Assembly: GCA_040768665.1 (NCBI GenBank)
Contig: JAXGMN010000036.1
Coordinates: forward strand, 76,521 to 140,520
Direction: 5' to 3'
From: JABWBD01 sp040768665
GTDB taxonomy: Bacteria > Planctomycetota > Planctomycetia > Pirellulales > Thermoguttaceae
Length of the DNA stretch: 64,000 nucleotides
Below the pieces are notes generated by a model. That model was not told the origin of the DNA. It did no database searches and saw nothing but the letters and a program-made list of their open reading frames with translations. Positions 1-9,400 of the stretch are shown in pieces (position 1 is the stretch's first letter; the number at the start of each line of letters is the position of its first letter). The position numbers and the translations under genes are program-made.

Positions 1-316
1 ACGAGCAAGGACAGCAGGGTCCAAGTCGCGCGTGGCGCGAACGATGGCTTCTCGGAATCCGCGGTGGGGACGCGGCGCATCGCGGTGTGCGCTGGGAACA
101 ACCAGGCTTGGTACGGTAATTCACATTGAAGCATCTGGACATCCTCCATCGTGTAGGGCGTTTGCCTTTCGGCCATTCCTTACCGAAGGCTGCGAGGTTT
201 CCGGCCGTCGAGTTCCTGGCAACGCGGTGGTCCCGAACGTGACCGGCCCGGTGTGGCTGGAAAGGCTCGTGACTGCCCGTGGGACTGCCCCGCCACGCCG
301 CCGAATTCCGGAGCGT
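1..316. other. Left edge, no gene assigned
   Basis: I see no convincing gene between the window edge and the stop codon at 317. A minus-strand reading frame starting near 149 stays open to the edge and could be the start of a gene outside the window, but it lacks a ribosome binding site and its protein is not recognised. Confidence 0.3.
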
Positions 317-3300
317 TCATTCTACGTTCTTGCCAAAGACCTCCAGCTCGGTCACGCCGTTGTCGCCGAGTGGGAAGGTCTCCCGCAGGTCGGTCAGCTT
401 CACCCACGCGGTCAACTGGTTCGGAAACACGAACTCTTGCGCGGCGGCCGTGTTTTCCAATGCGATGGCAACCTTGTGCCCGTCGGAGAACTCCAACGTC
501 GCGCTGCTCCATGTCTTTTCCTGATCCGGCAGCTTCCGCAGATACAACACCACGCGGCTCGTCTCCACCGTCCGGCCGAACTCGATCTTCAGCCACAAGT
601 CGGTGCGTCGGTTCGGCCTCCAGTACGGAACCGGCGAGGTTTCTTCGGCCGCAGCCGCGTTCCCATCGACCACGTTCCCCGGCGAGAATTCCGGCAGGTA
701 CTTGAAGTGGCTATTCGAGGTGACATGCGGGTAGGACCGCAGCTGGAACGTCGCGGCGTGCGGGTTGAGCGCCAGATTGCGAACCGCATTCCCCTTCACG
801 TTTGAGCCGCCGCGGGCGTCCTGGCCTTCCGCCAACCCGAAAATGGGAACCGTGTTCGGCAACTGGTTGTAGGCCTCGATGAACTGCTGCTGGGCGTCCA
901 TGCCGCCCAAGTCGAAGCGGGGAAACGTCGCGAAGGCGGTATTGGCACCGCGTTGCAGATGCTCCCGAAAGAGATCCAGATGGGCCAGCTCGATCTCCGC
1001 GTGCCGCAAGCGTTTGGCTTCCTGGAACAGATACGCCCCGCGGCACTGATCGCGGTACGAATGAATGTAGGTGTGGACGATGGTGTCCCACTTGTTGGCT
1101 TCCATGTAGGATCCACAATACGGCACGTTCAGGTCGATCCAGCAGGCGACACGGTCTTTGTCCCGCTGCGTCAGTGCCACGCCGTAATGCGCCGGCTCCA
1201 GATATTGCATCAGTCGGCTCTTCGAGGAACCGAAGGAGTACGGCGGGATCATGGGCGGCTGAGAAGTGGCCATCGGCAGCCAGTTGACGAGGTCATTCAC
1301 CTGCTCGTAGCACACGCGGCCGTACTTGGTGAGGTTCACGTACGATTCGCAGTAGTCGCGGCCCGGATTCATGTCCTTGCCCGTTTGCGGATACACGTAT
1401 TCCGCCGTTTTCGGACGGGAGACAACGCCCTCCCAGGCTTCCTTCCAGCCGTAGTTTTTCGTGTCGCCCAACAGGCTCAGCGGGGCTGCGGACCCGTCGG
1501 CCTGCTGGCGGCCCGTGTGGCAGCCCACGCAGTGCGCGTCCCAGATCGGCTGGATCTCCCGCAGATAGCTGAACCCTTGGGGCACATCCATGCCCTGCGG
1601 CGCATTGACATTCAAGTACTCGTACGCCCGGCGTTGCGCGGGCGACAGGAACTGCAGTTGCTCCGGCGGGGCCACTTCGCCTGCCTGGTAGAACGGAACC
1701 GGCCGCTGCGGCGGACGCCGCAGCGCCAGAGTACTCAGCTTCGAGTCGGACAACGTATCGTGTTTGTTCTCGTGGCAGCCGAGACAGGCGAAGGTTTCAC
1801 CCGGCATCAGCGTCGTCCAGCTGCGCATCGTTTGGATGACATAGCCCTTTTCGTCCAGCAGCTGGAAGTACACCGCCCGGCGCGCCGGGACCGTGAAATA
1901 GGCGCTGCCGTCCTCCTGGACATCGACCGTGCCCAGCACATGCTTGACGTCCCAACTGCCGTTTCCGATGGAGACCGGCGTGTGCACTTGCGAGCTGGGC
2001 TGGTTGTAGTCCACGCCGGCCGACATCGCGCGGTACGAGAGGGCGACAATTCGCAGCTTCTTCGCCGCGCCCTGCGGCACGCCCTGCAGGCCCGCGCCGA
2101 AATACACGTTCTGCAAATAGAACGTGCCCTCGTCGCGATCGAAGTCCACCTTGTCAGGAGGGGGGCAAAGCGGGGCTCTGGACGCCAGCGGCACCTGCTG
2201 GCCGCAGGAAACGGCCGGGTCGTACACGAGCAACTCGCGGTCGCCGGCGCTGTTCATCCAGTAAATCCCAAAGCGGGTCTTGTACGCGCCCCGCGGCGGA
2301 CCGCCCTCCGGATTGAAGGAGACCAGGTAGTTGTCCTCATCGAGGGGCAGCGGATACTGGAACAGTTCACCTTCCTGACCGAAGAAATCGTCCCGGTTGG
2401 GGACAAAGGGCCGCACTGGCGCGACGTACTCCAATCCCTCCGCTTCCTGCGTCCCCTTGCTTCGATCCAGACGCATCAGTTTGCCGCTCTGGTCGGTGTG
2501 ATGGCCGGAGCCGATCACCAGGACCCGGTGCGAACCGGGGATCGGCCGGGCATGGATGATCGACCGCGGTGCGTGCGAGTTGTTGCCGTACAACTCGGTC
2601 TGCGCCGTCCCATCGGGGTTCATCACGAACAACTTGTGCACCTTGCCGGAGACGCGGTCGTTGTACTCCCACCGCGTGTACACGATCCGGCCGTCGTGCA
2701 GGAGCTGCGGGTACAGCGTGTGCGCCTGATCGTATCCCAGCCGCCGCAGGTAACGCCCCTGGCCGTCGCAGCGGTACAAGTTCGTGGCGTCCGATGACCA
2801 GCACGGCACCGAAATGTCGCACCGCGTGGAGGCAAAGATGATGTCCCCCTCGGGCAACCAGCACGGCTCGACATCCGCAGTGCCCGGACCAAAGGTAATC
2901 TGTTGGACGCTTCGCTCCGGCCAGTGCAGCACGTACAGGTGGTAGTCGTCGGTGTGCTCGCTGGTGCGCATCGAGAAGGCGATTTGGGTCCCCGCAAACG
3001 AAACGCAGGGATCGCGGATGATCCCCTCCGGCTGCCGCAAGAGCGTTTCCGAGGTCACTTGCCCGTCGGCGGCAACGGTCAGCAGACATAATTCCGCGCC
3101 CATCTTCCAATCGCCCAGGCGGTCCTTGTAGACGGAATCCGACAGGAAGGCGGTGGACGCAAACGACGGCTGATTGGCCAACTGACAGTGCTTGGCGTAG
3201 ATGTACCGCTCCGCGAACCGCGAGACAATCTGCAGCCGCAGTTTGCGGCGCGTCTCGCAGAGCTGAAAGTACAGCCGCTGCCAGGCGGGATCGGCACCGG

Positions 3301-3598
3301 CCGTGTGCGCCTCGGCCAGTGATGCAAGTTCTCGCGCACAGGCTTCCACCGTCGCCGGCGGTGCATTGCGTGACTTGACCTCGTCAAGGACCTTCCGCAC
3401 CATCTGCTGTTCGAGTTCGAAGGAGTCCGTGCGTACGAAACAGGCGGAAACGTCCAACCGCCGGGCGTCCTGACGCATCCAGTCCAGCTGTAAACGTTCG
3501 AGCGGATAGGCCCACGTGCCGTGATGGTCATCGGCCGCCATGGCGGGGAGCACCGTGAACAGCCCAGCCAATAGACTCAGTCCGATCTTGCGATACAT
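317..3598 (-). CDS. Secreted TolB-like/c-type heme protein with hydrazine-synthase-alpha-like middle region
   Basis: Predicted exported protein of 1093 residues. I start it at the ATG at 3598, which puts a clean signal peptide (MYRKIGLSLLAGL..., ending AMA) at the N-terminus; an ATG ten codons earlier adds only charged residues. Residues about 150-480 carry PD40/TolB-like blade motifs such as NPDGT and LPEGDIIFASTR. Two c-type heme motifs follow, CLGCH near 605 and CVGCH near 690, the second after a phrase seen in planctomycetal cytochromes (PIWDAHCVGCH). The last 130 residues look like a discoidin/F5-8 type C domain. The family resembles the middle part of anammox hydrazine synthase alpha, but members are widespread in planctomycetes without anammox and no partner subunits occur here. 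A role in periplasmic redox or glycan sensing is inference. It is paralogous to the gene at 18140-20737. Confidence 0.75.
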   Translation of the reverse strand: MYRKIGLSLLAGLFTVLPAMAADDHHGTWAYPLERLQLDWMRQDARRLDVSACFVRTDSFELEQQMVRKVLDEVKSRNAPPATVEACARELASLAEAHTAGADPAWQRLYFQLCETRRKLRLQIVSRFAERYIYAKHCQLANQPSFASTAFLSDSVYKDRLGDWKMGAELCLLTVAADGQVTSETLLRQPEGIIRDPCVSFAGTQIAFSMRTSEHTDDYHLYVLHWPERSVQQITFGPGTADVEPCWLPEGDIIFASTRCDISVPCWSSDATNLYRCDGQGRYLRRLGYDQAHTLYPQLLHDGRIVYTRWEYNDRVSGKVHKLFVMNPDGTAQTELYGNNSHAPRSIIHARPIPGSHRVLVIGSGHHTDQSGKLMRLDRSKGTQEAEGLEYVAPVRPFVPNRDDFFGQEGELFQYPLPLDEDNYLVSFNPEGGPPRGAYKTRFGIYWMNSAGDRELLVYDPAVSCGQQVPLASRAPLCPPPDKVDFDRDEGTFYLQNVYFGAGLQGVPQGAAKKLRIVALSYRAMSAGVDYNQPSSQVHTPVSIGNGSWDVKHVLGTVDVQEDGSAYFTVPARRAVYFQLLDEKGYVIQTMRSWTTLMPGETFACLGCHENKHDTLSDSKLSTLALRRPPQRPVPFYQAGEVAPPEQLQFLSPAQRRAYEYLNVNAPQGMDVPQGFSYLREIQPIWDAHCVGCHTGRQQADGSAAPLSLLGDTKNYGWKEAWEGVVSRPKTAEYVYPQTGKDMNPGRDYCESYVNLTKYGRVCYEQVNDLVNWLPMATSQPPMIPPYSFGSSKSRLMQYLEPAHYGVALTQRDKDRVACWIDLNVPYCGSYMEANKWDTIVHTYIHSYRDQCRGAYLFQEAKRLRHAEIELAHLDLFREHLQRGANTAFATFPRFDLGGMDAQQQFIEAYNQLPNTVPIFGLAEGQDARGGSNVKGNAVRNLALNPHAATFQLRSYPHVTSNSHFKYLPEFSPGNVVDGNAAAAEETSPVPYWRPNRRTDLWLKIEFGRTVETSRVVLYLRKLPDQEKTWSSATLEFSDGHKVAIALENTAAAQEFVFPNQLTAWVKLTDLRETFPLGDNGVTELEVFGKNVE

Positions 3599-3674
3599 GC
3601 TTCTAGCCCTCGGAGGTGCTGATCTCATGACACCGCCAAGCCGGCAGTCCCCACGCTCTGCAAAACGCTCATCG

Positions 3675-3739
3675 AGCCGGTGCCGCTCCAGGCGGTTTCG
3701 TCTTCGCCTGAACCAGCCGTTTCCGGGCGCGGCGGACGG
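3675..3739 (-). pseudogene. C-terminal tail remnant of a HEAT-type gene
   Basis: Just below the GH16 stop codon the minus strand encodes about 20 residues (VRRARKRLVQAKTKPPGA). They match the C-terminus encoded at 4682-4760 (VRRARELLMQAKAKPPGT) almost residue for residue. There is no start codon and no upstream body in frame. It reads as a gene tail left by duplication. Confidence 0.6.
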
Positions 3740-4597
3740 TCAATGCGTCCCTTCCTTCATACCGGGCAATTGCCAGCAGCGCAGATAGTCGACGTAGAAC
3801 GTGGCAGGAAGCTCGTCCAACGTGGGCATCCCGCTCCAATTCGGCATCGTCTCCGAATCGAAATTGACGGTCAATGCGGTCTTGTGGTTTTCATTCGGAA
3901 CGGACCAACGCTCGACATCATCCACGTACCACTTCATGACTTCGGAGGTCCACAGGAAACCGAACGTGTGGAAATCGTCGCAGAAGCTGAACGGAGCCAG
4001 CCATTTTTCGCCCTTGACGACATTGTTCAACCGCACGGTCGCCTCCACGTACGGAGTCTCCTGCCGGTGCAGTGTCATGAAATAGACGTGCTTCAACTTG
4101 TCCGGTTTGCCGAACATTTCAAAGACGTCGATCTCCTCGGAATAGAAGCCTTTCTGGTACTTTTGCGGCGGATCAAGCGGGTCGTAGAACCAGAACGCAC
4201 TGGAACAGTACGACGGCATCGCCTTGCAGCGGGCTTCAAAGTAGCCGTACTTCACTCGTTTCTTGCCCTTGACCGCACCGGTGGCGAAGGTGTGGAAACC
4301 GCGGACATGATTCTCAACGGTTTCCATGTGGTCCGGCATTTTCGTCGCCGAAATCTGCAGCATGCCGTCCTTCACGGCCACGTTGTCGCGGACATAGAGG
4401 CCCGGCCTGCGGCCCACCCACATCGGGTTGAAGTCCCACCATTTGGCATCGTCAAGTTGCTTGCCGTTGAACTCGTCACTGAACTCGGGCACAAACTGCC
4501 AGTCGCCCGGCACGGGACAGACCGGCGCTTGTGCCCACGCCGTCGAAACGATCAACACCAATAGTCCCATCAGCGGGCTCAATGTCAGTTCTCTCAT
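3740..4597 (-). CDS. Secreted glycoside hydrolase family 16 enzyme
   Basis: A 285-residue protein with a signal peptide (MRELTLSPLMGLLVLIVSTAWA) followed directly by a GH16 jellyroll. The family signature ExDxxE is present as E155-I-D157-V-F-E160, giving nucleophile, assisting Asp and acid/base. Flanking motifs (FSDEFNGKQLDDAKW near 40, YFEARCKAMP near 105, FGFLWTSEVMKWYVDD near 210) are typical of the clan-B agarase/porphyranase/kappa-carrageenase side of GH16. It should cleave internal beta bonds of a polysaccharide, perhaps an algal galactan; the exact substrate cannot be read from sequence. Length suits a catalytic domain without a carbohydrate-binding module. It sits between two pieces of HEAT-type genes, and its 5' end has a decayed copy at 10271-10337. 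Confidence 0.88.
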   Translation of the reverse strand: MRELTLSPLMGLLVLIVSTAWAQAPVCPVPGDWQFVPEFSDEFNGKQLDDAKWWDFNPMWVGRRPGLYVRDNVAVKDGMLQISATKMPDHMETVENHVRGFHTFATGAVKGKKRVKYGYFEARCKAMPSYCSSAFWFYDPLDPPQKYQKGFYSEEIDVFEMFGKPDKLKHVYFMTLHRQETPYVEATVRLNNVVKGEKWLAPFSFCDDFHTFGFLWTSEVMKWYVDDVERWSVPNENHKTALTVNFDSETMPNWSGMPTLDELPATFYVDYLRCWQLPGMKEGTH

Positions 4598-4681
4598 GTT
4601 GGCTTCTCCGACCGTCGAAAGGCCAGGTTGGAACTCTCTCCGTCCCGCACGCTGCGGTGTCGATGATACAACATTGACCGA

Positions 4682-5023
4682 TCACGTTCCAGGCGGCTTC
4701 GCCTTCGCCTGCATCAGCAGTTCCCTGGCACGGCGAACCAGATCGCGGTGGGTGGCCGCGACGCGAACCTCGGGCGCGGAACTCGCGGCGGCTCGCAGGC
4801 CCCCCGGCCGAGCGGCCGCGTCGCCCCGATCGCCGAGCACCGCGACCAGCAACGCCTGGCGCGCGGGAGAAAGTCCCGCCAGCCGGCCGACCAGGGCCTC
4901 GGTCACGCTCGAGACGGAAAACTCGCGACTCGTACCGAGCGCCGCGGCAAACCGGGCGTCGTCCTCGGCGCCAAGCTCCGCAACCAGCGACGCAATCCCT
5001 TCCTCGTTCCCCGCGCCGGGCAA
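4682..5023 (-). pseudogene. HEAT-repeat gene fragment (C-terminal)
   Basis: Encodes 113 residues rich in Ala, Leu and Arg with HEAT-like helices (ARFAAALGTSREFSVSSV..., SPARQALLVAVLGDRG) and the terminal sequence VRRARELLMQAKAKPPGT. There is no signal peptide and no complete HEAT array, so this looks like the 3' part of a longer gene. It precedes the GH16 gene on the same strand, as the HEAT fragment at 10332-11033 precedes a GH16 remnant. Confidence 0.5.
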
Positions 5024-5218
5024 GAATTGCGCCGCGTGTTGTGCCGGTGAGGATCTGTGCGGGCACCTTCTCTGGGTGATCCGGTCTTGTCTGGACGGGA
5101 ACCAACGCGATAAACTTGTACTTCATCGCCAACCAGCGACTACGACCATCCCAGCCATCCATTCTGAACACGTGAAACGAAAACCGTTTCGCACTCAACG
5201 AAGGAGTCTGCGCAAGCC

Positions 5219-6241
5219 ATGAAGAACCGTCGCGGCAATTTCGCCTGTCTGACGTTGGTCGCTTTTCCGCCGCTCGCCGTTGCCATTGCCTGTTCCGCAG
5301 CAAGGAGCGAAGACCTTGGCCAAGAACTGAAGAAGGTCGCCTGCAGAATCGTTTTCGAGAGCTATCAAGACCAGAACTGGGACCTGTTCATGGTCCGGGC
5401 TGACGGCTCCGAGCGGGTGAACCTCACGCGCACTCGCGACGTGAACGAACTCGACCCCCATGTCTCCCCAGACGGCACGAAGGTCTGTTTCCTGGTCGAC
5501 GAGGGAAAGGGAGAAAACACAGTTCGCACTGTCTGGTGCATGAACCTCGACGGTACGGACCGGCGTCTGGTGGCCCGCGGCGGGCGAGAGCCGTTTTGGA
5601 TGGCCGATGGTCGCAGTATCGTCTACCTGAAGAGCGAGTTCGAGAAATTCACTGCCATGGACTTCGCCACCAAGGGGCTCATCGTACACTGCTTGGCCAC
5701 CGGCCGAGACCAGTCACATCCCAACGCGTATTTGCAGCACTTGTACTGCGTTGGCGCCACGCCGGATGGGAAGTGGTACATATCTACAGTCCACGCCGGC
5801 ATGGACTTCACCCATGCAATCCTGGCCATCCAGGCTCAAGGTCCGCAGGTATTCAACCTTAAGATCCCCGGTTGCCGGCCGGACGTAAGCCCGGACGGAA
5901 AGCGGATCGCCTGGGCCTCGGGCGACTACTCGTTGGCGATCGGGGAACTGGATTTGTCCGGTCCGGAACCGCGAGTGGTCAACCCGCACGACATCCTTGT
6001 CAGCCCTAAGCCGATGAAGATCCAGCACGTCGACTGGTCCCCCGACGGCCGATACGTGGCCTTTAGCCGCGGACCGTACAAGAAGTCGCTCGGCTTGGCG
6101 CCGTCGCTGGTTGGCATTCAGGCTCCAGGCTGGGACATCTGCGTGGGAGATCCGAGTACGACGAACCGCTGGGTGGCTATCACCACCGACGGCAAGAGCA
6201 ATAAAGAACCTGATTGGGTTCCCTTGTCCAAGACTCCCTGA
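5219..6241 (+). CDS. Secreted TolB-like PD40 beta-propeller protein
   Basis: A 340-residue protein with a signal-like N-terminus (MKNRRGNFACLTLVAFPPLAVAIACSAARS); the Cys at about 25 might be a lipidation site, though the lipobox is weak. Repeated blade motifs of the PD40/TolB kind fill the chain: NWDLFMVRADGSERVNLT, DPHVSPDGTKVCF, PDVSPDGKRIAWA and VDWSPDGRYVAFSR. No catalytic domain is visible, so a periplasmic binding or scaffolding propeller is the simplest view. The ATG at 5219 follows an AAGGAG motif at a slightly long spacing. It is divergent from the HEAT fragment and 199 bp ahead of the GH39-like gene on the same strand, which may put both in one transcription unit. Confidence 0.75.
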   Translation: MKNRRGNFACLTLVAFPPLAVAIACSAARSEDLGQELKKVACRIVFESYQDQNWDLFMVRADGSERVNLTRTRDVNELDPHVSPDGTKVCFLVDEGKGENTVRTVWCMNLDGTDRRLVARGGREPFWMADGRSIVYLKSEFEKFTAMDFATKGLIVHCLATGRDQSHPNAYLQHLYCVGATPDGKWYISTVHAGMDFTHAILAIQAQGPQVFNLKIPGCRPDVSPDGKRIAWASGDYSLAIGELDLSGPEPRVVNPHDILVSPKPMKIQHVDWSPDGRYVAFSRGPYKKSLGLAPSLVGIQAPGWDICVGDPSTTNRWVAITTDGKSNKEPDWVPLSKTP

Positions 6242-6428
6242 AAAGAAGTTTCCCAGGGGGCCACGGACGTCTACAAAATCCGATCGGAGTCTCTCCAGCT
6301 CCTTGATGTCAAGACTCGACGGCCGCCACGTGGGTAGACAATGACTGGGCGGACACGTTGCGTGCCGTTCTCGGTTCCGCCGGGCACGAAGAGAGTCGTT
6401 GTCCAGGCCGGCGGGAAACGTCTTTTGT

Positions 6429-6443
6429 AAGGAGAGTTGTGTG
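6429..6443 (+). promoter_or_regulatory. Ribosome binding site that fixes a GTG start
   Basis: AAGGAGAG lies about six bases before a GTG at 6441 that opens the GH39-like gene. An in-frame ATG at 6399 has no such site and would only add 14 residues ahead of the leader. Confidence 0.6.
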
Positions 6444-9400
6444 AGTATACGATTGCATCGCCCTTGGCGATCGGGCGAGGCCCGTGGGTGGGGCATGTGT
6501 TGTAGCCTGTCGAGAGCCTTGTGGCTGTTTTTGCTCCTTGTGTTTGCGATGTCCTCTTTCGCGGTGGGGGCGCAGCGTGGACTGAACGTGGAAAGTCCAT
6601 ACGGCGTGTACGCGGACATCATGAAAGGACAGGAAAACGCTTTTGTCCCGAGAAATCTGGAGCTTATGCGCCAGGCGGATCTGGCGTGGGTGCGTTGCGA
6701 TTTCTACTGGGACACGGTGGAAAATCCGCGCGGAACGTGGCACTTTGACCACATTGAGAAAGTGCTGGACCAGACCGAGGCGCGGGGCTTGAATCTGCTC
6801 GTGATCCTCGGCTACACGGTGCCCTGGGCCCGCCCGGTATGCGACCATCCGGAACCCTGGCTCGAATATGTGCGCCGAACCGTGTCACACTTTAAGGATC
6901 GTGTCAAGCACTGGGAAATCTGGAATGAACAGAACCTGAAACATTTCTGGGTGGCAGATCCGGATCCCAAGGCATACGCGCAGTTCCTCAAAATCACGTA
7001 CGAAACTATCAAGAAGATTGATCCGGAAGCAGTCGTCGTTTACGGCGGGTTGGCGGGGGTCCCGTTCGACTACTACGAAAAAACGCTTCAGGCGGGCGCA
7101 GGACCGTACTTCGACGTGATGAATATTCACCCCTACCGCGGCGGGCTGAGCACAGCGCAGGAGATCCGAAGGTTTCTGAGTGACATTCGGCGGTTTCATG
7201 ACCTGACGGCGAAATACTGCGGTGAGGACAAACCGCTCTGGATCACGGAGATGGGCTGGGCCACGCCTCCTGCGCTGGGCCGACATTCGGGCGTGCTCAT
7301 TGACGCCGCGCTGACGCGTCTCTTCCCGCAGGGCGTGTCGGGCAGCATCGCCGTCATTTGCGATCCGTTGTATCCGCCGTCCAGTTGCCTGAGTACGGAG
7401 GTGTGGCGCAAGATCCTCAGAACCAGTGCGGAACTTGAGGCCGTGCGAATCGCCGACCTGAAGACGCTTGATCCGGCCAAATTCCCCGTCCTGATTCTCC
7501 CGCCGACCGAGTCGTTTCCGACGGACGCGCAGGACGAAATCCGCGCCTACGTCCGAGACGGCGGCACGCTGGCAGCTCTGGGCGGAATCCCGTTCTACTA
7601 CCGGATGACGGTCGGGCCGGACGGCGTCTGGACGCGGGGCGACGACAATTCGGCGACGGGCCTCTCGCTGGCGCAGACGTTCCGCGTGCATTGGTACGCC
7701 TGGTGGACACAGGAAGGCACGCCGCGCCGGCCTCAATCTGCCATCGCGCCCGGTTTGGAAACGCTGCTGAAAGACTACCCAGCCGGGAAGCTGAAGGGGC
7801 AGGCGTTTTTCTCGCAGCAACTCCTCAAACAGGGAGACTCGCTGGAACCGTTGCTCGTTTACGCGGAGGATTCAACGAAGGCGATCGCCGGCATTTATCG
7901 TTTCCGCAGCGACTGGAAAGGAAACATCATCCTGAATACCATTGAGGACTCGATGGGCTGTTCCAACCGCACGCTCGAGCCGAATCAGGGGATTTACCTC
8001 AGCCAGGCGATCCTCCTGGCGGTGTCTTTCGGGGTCGATCGCTTTTTCCCCTACGAATTCCAGGCGGTCGAGCGCGATGACGTGGACCCGGAACACCATT
8101 TCGGAATCGTTCACGCCGACCTCACGCCGAAGCCCGGCTACCTGGCCTACCATGCCCTGACGAAAGCGCGCCCTGCGGGATCCGTGAATCAGCCCGGCGA
8201 GTTGTTTGCGGCCGACGGGAAACTGTGCACGATTTCGTGGAAACGGCCTGACGGTCAGACCGCTTACGCCATCTGGTCCCCCGCTGACTCCGTGACGAAG
8301 AACGTGGGGATCTCCGGCGAACTTGCCGACGCTTTTGACTGCCACGGCTCTCAGGTGATAGTCTGCGATCGCATGACCTTCAGCCAGAAAATCACGTATT
8401 TCATTCTCAGAAGCGGCGAACAGGGCAAAAAGCCGCAATTACGCGTGGAATCGGGCGCGGCCCAGCAGCCTGCCTCGCCTCCGGATGCCTTTGTTCTCTT
8501 GAGCAACGCGAACAAGCCCAAGGAGATCGTCGGCAAGATCCTCTACGCCGATAACACGCTGAGGTCGGACCTCACCGATGGGACGTACCGGGCCGAGAAG
8601 CGGTCCGGCGGCGGTAGCGACGGCAACGCCTACACGACGATCCAGGCCGCCATCAGCGCCATGGAAGCCGGGGATGTACTGCTCCTGCGCGGTGGAACAT
8701 TCAAGGAACGGAACATCCGCCTGCTCCGGAACGGCAAGTCGGGCGATGTCCTGAAAGGGACGCCGGAGAAGTGGTTCACCGTCCAGAGCTACCCTGGCGA
8801 GTGGGCCGTCGTCGATGGCGGGCACCACGAGGAAACCATCGACGGCAAACGGATTGTTTTCAGCGTCTTCCATCAGTCCGGCGCCGGAGAGCGGTTCCCC
8901 GCCTACTGGCGTTTCGCCTACTTCGAGGTCACCGGCGGCGGGCCGGCCTTGGTCGGCTCGGACGGAAAAGCCCGGACTCACGCGGACATTCAACCGGTCG
9001 GCGGCAACGGATTCTTCCTTTGGCCGGGCCGGCACATCGTGTTCGACCACCTGTACGTGCATGGCAATTACGGCGGCTCCGGTCCCAACGGCGGGGCGGG
9101 TATCAAGATCATGAATGAGAACGGCGGGGCGCAGGACATCCTCGTCACCCACTGTCGCCTGCGCGACAACGGCTGGCCGGGCGAGAAGAACCAGAACCTC
9201 CAGAATATCGTGTTCTTCACGGACTACGCCTGGGGCAATTTTCCCAAGATCGACATCGCCCGGGCGGCCGTGCGCAATGAAGTCCGCTATTGCCTGCTGG
9301 AAGACTCGGCCGTCGGCATCAAGTACAAGGGGACCCAATACCTGTGCCTCAACCACGAGGGCACGGACATGACGGCGAAGGACGCCGGCGACCGACTCCA

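Noticed and set aside
953..2797. Long plus-strand frame of over 600 codons
   Set aside because: It lies antisense to the heme/TolB gene, has biased low-complexity composition (His, Arg, Val) and no leader or motifs. The minus-strand frame has clear domains.
317..3598. A true hydrazine synthase subunit, hence anammox
   Set aside because: No beta/gamma subunits or other anammox genes occur nearby, and the family is widespread in planctomycetes that are not anammox bacteria.
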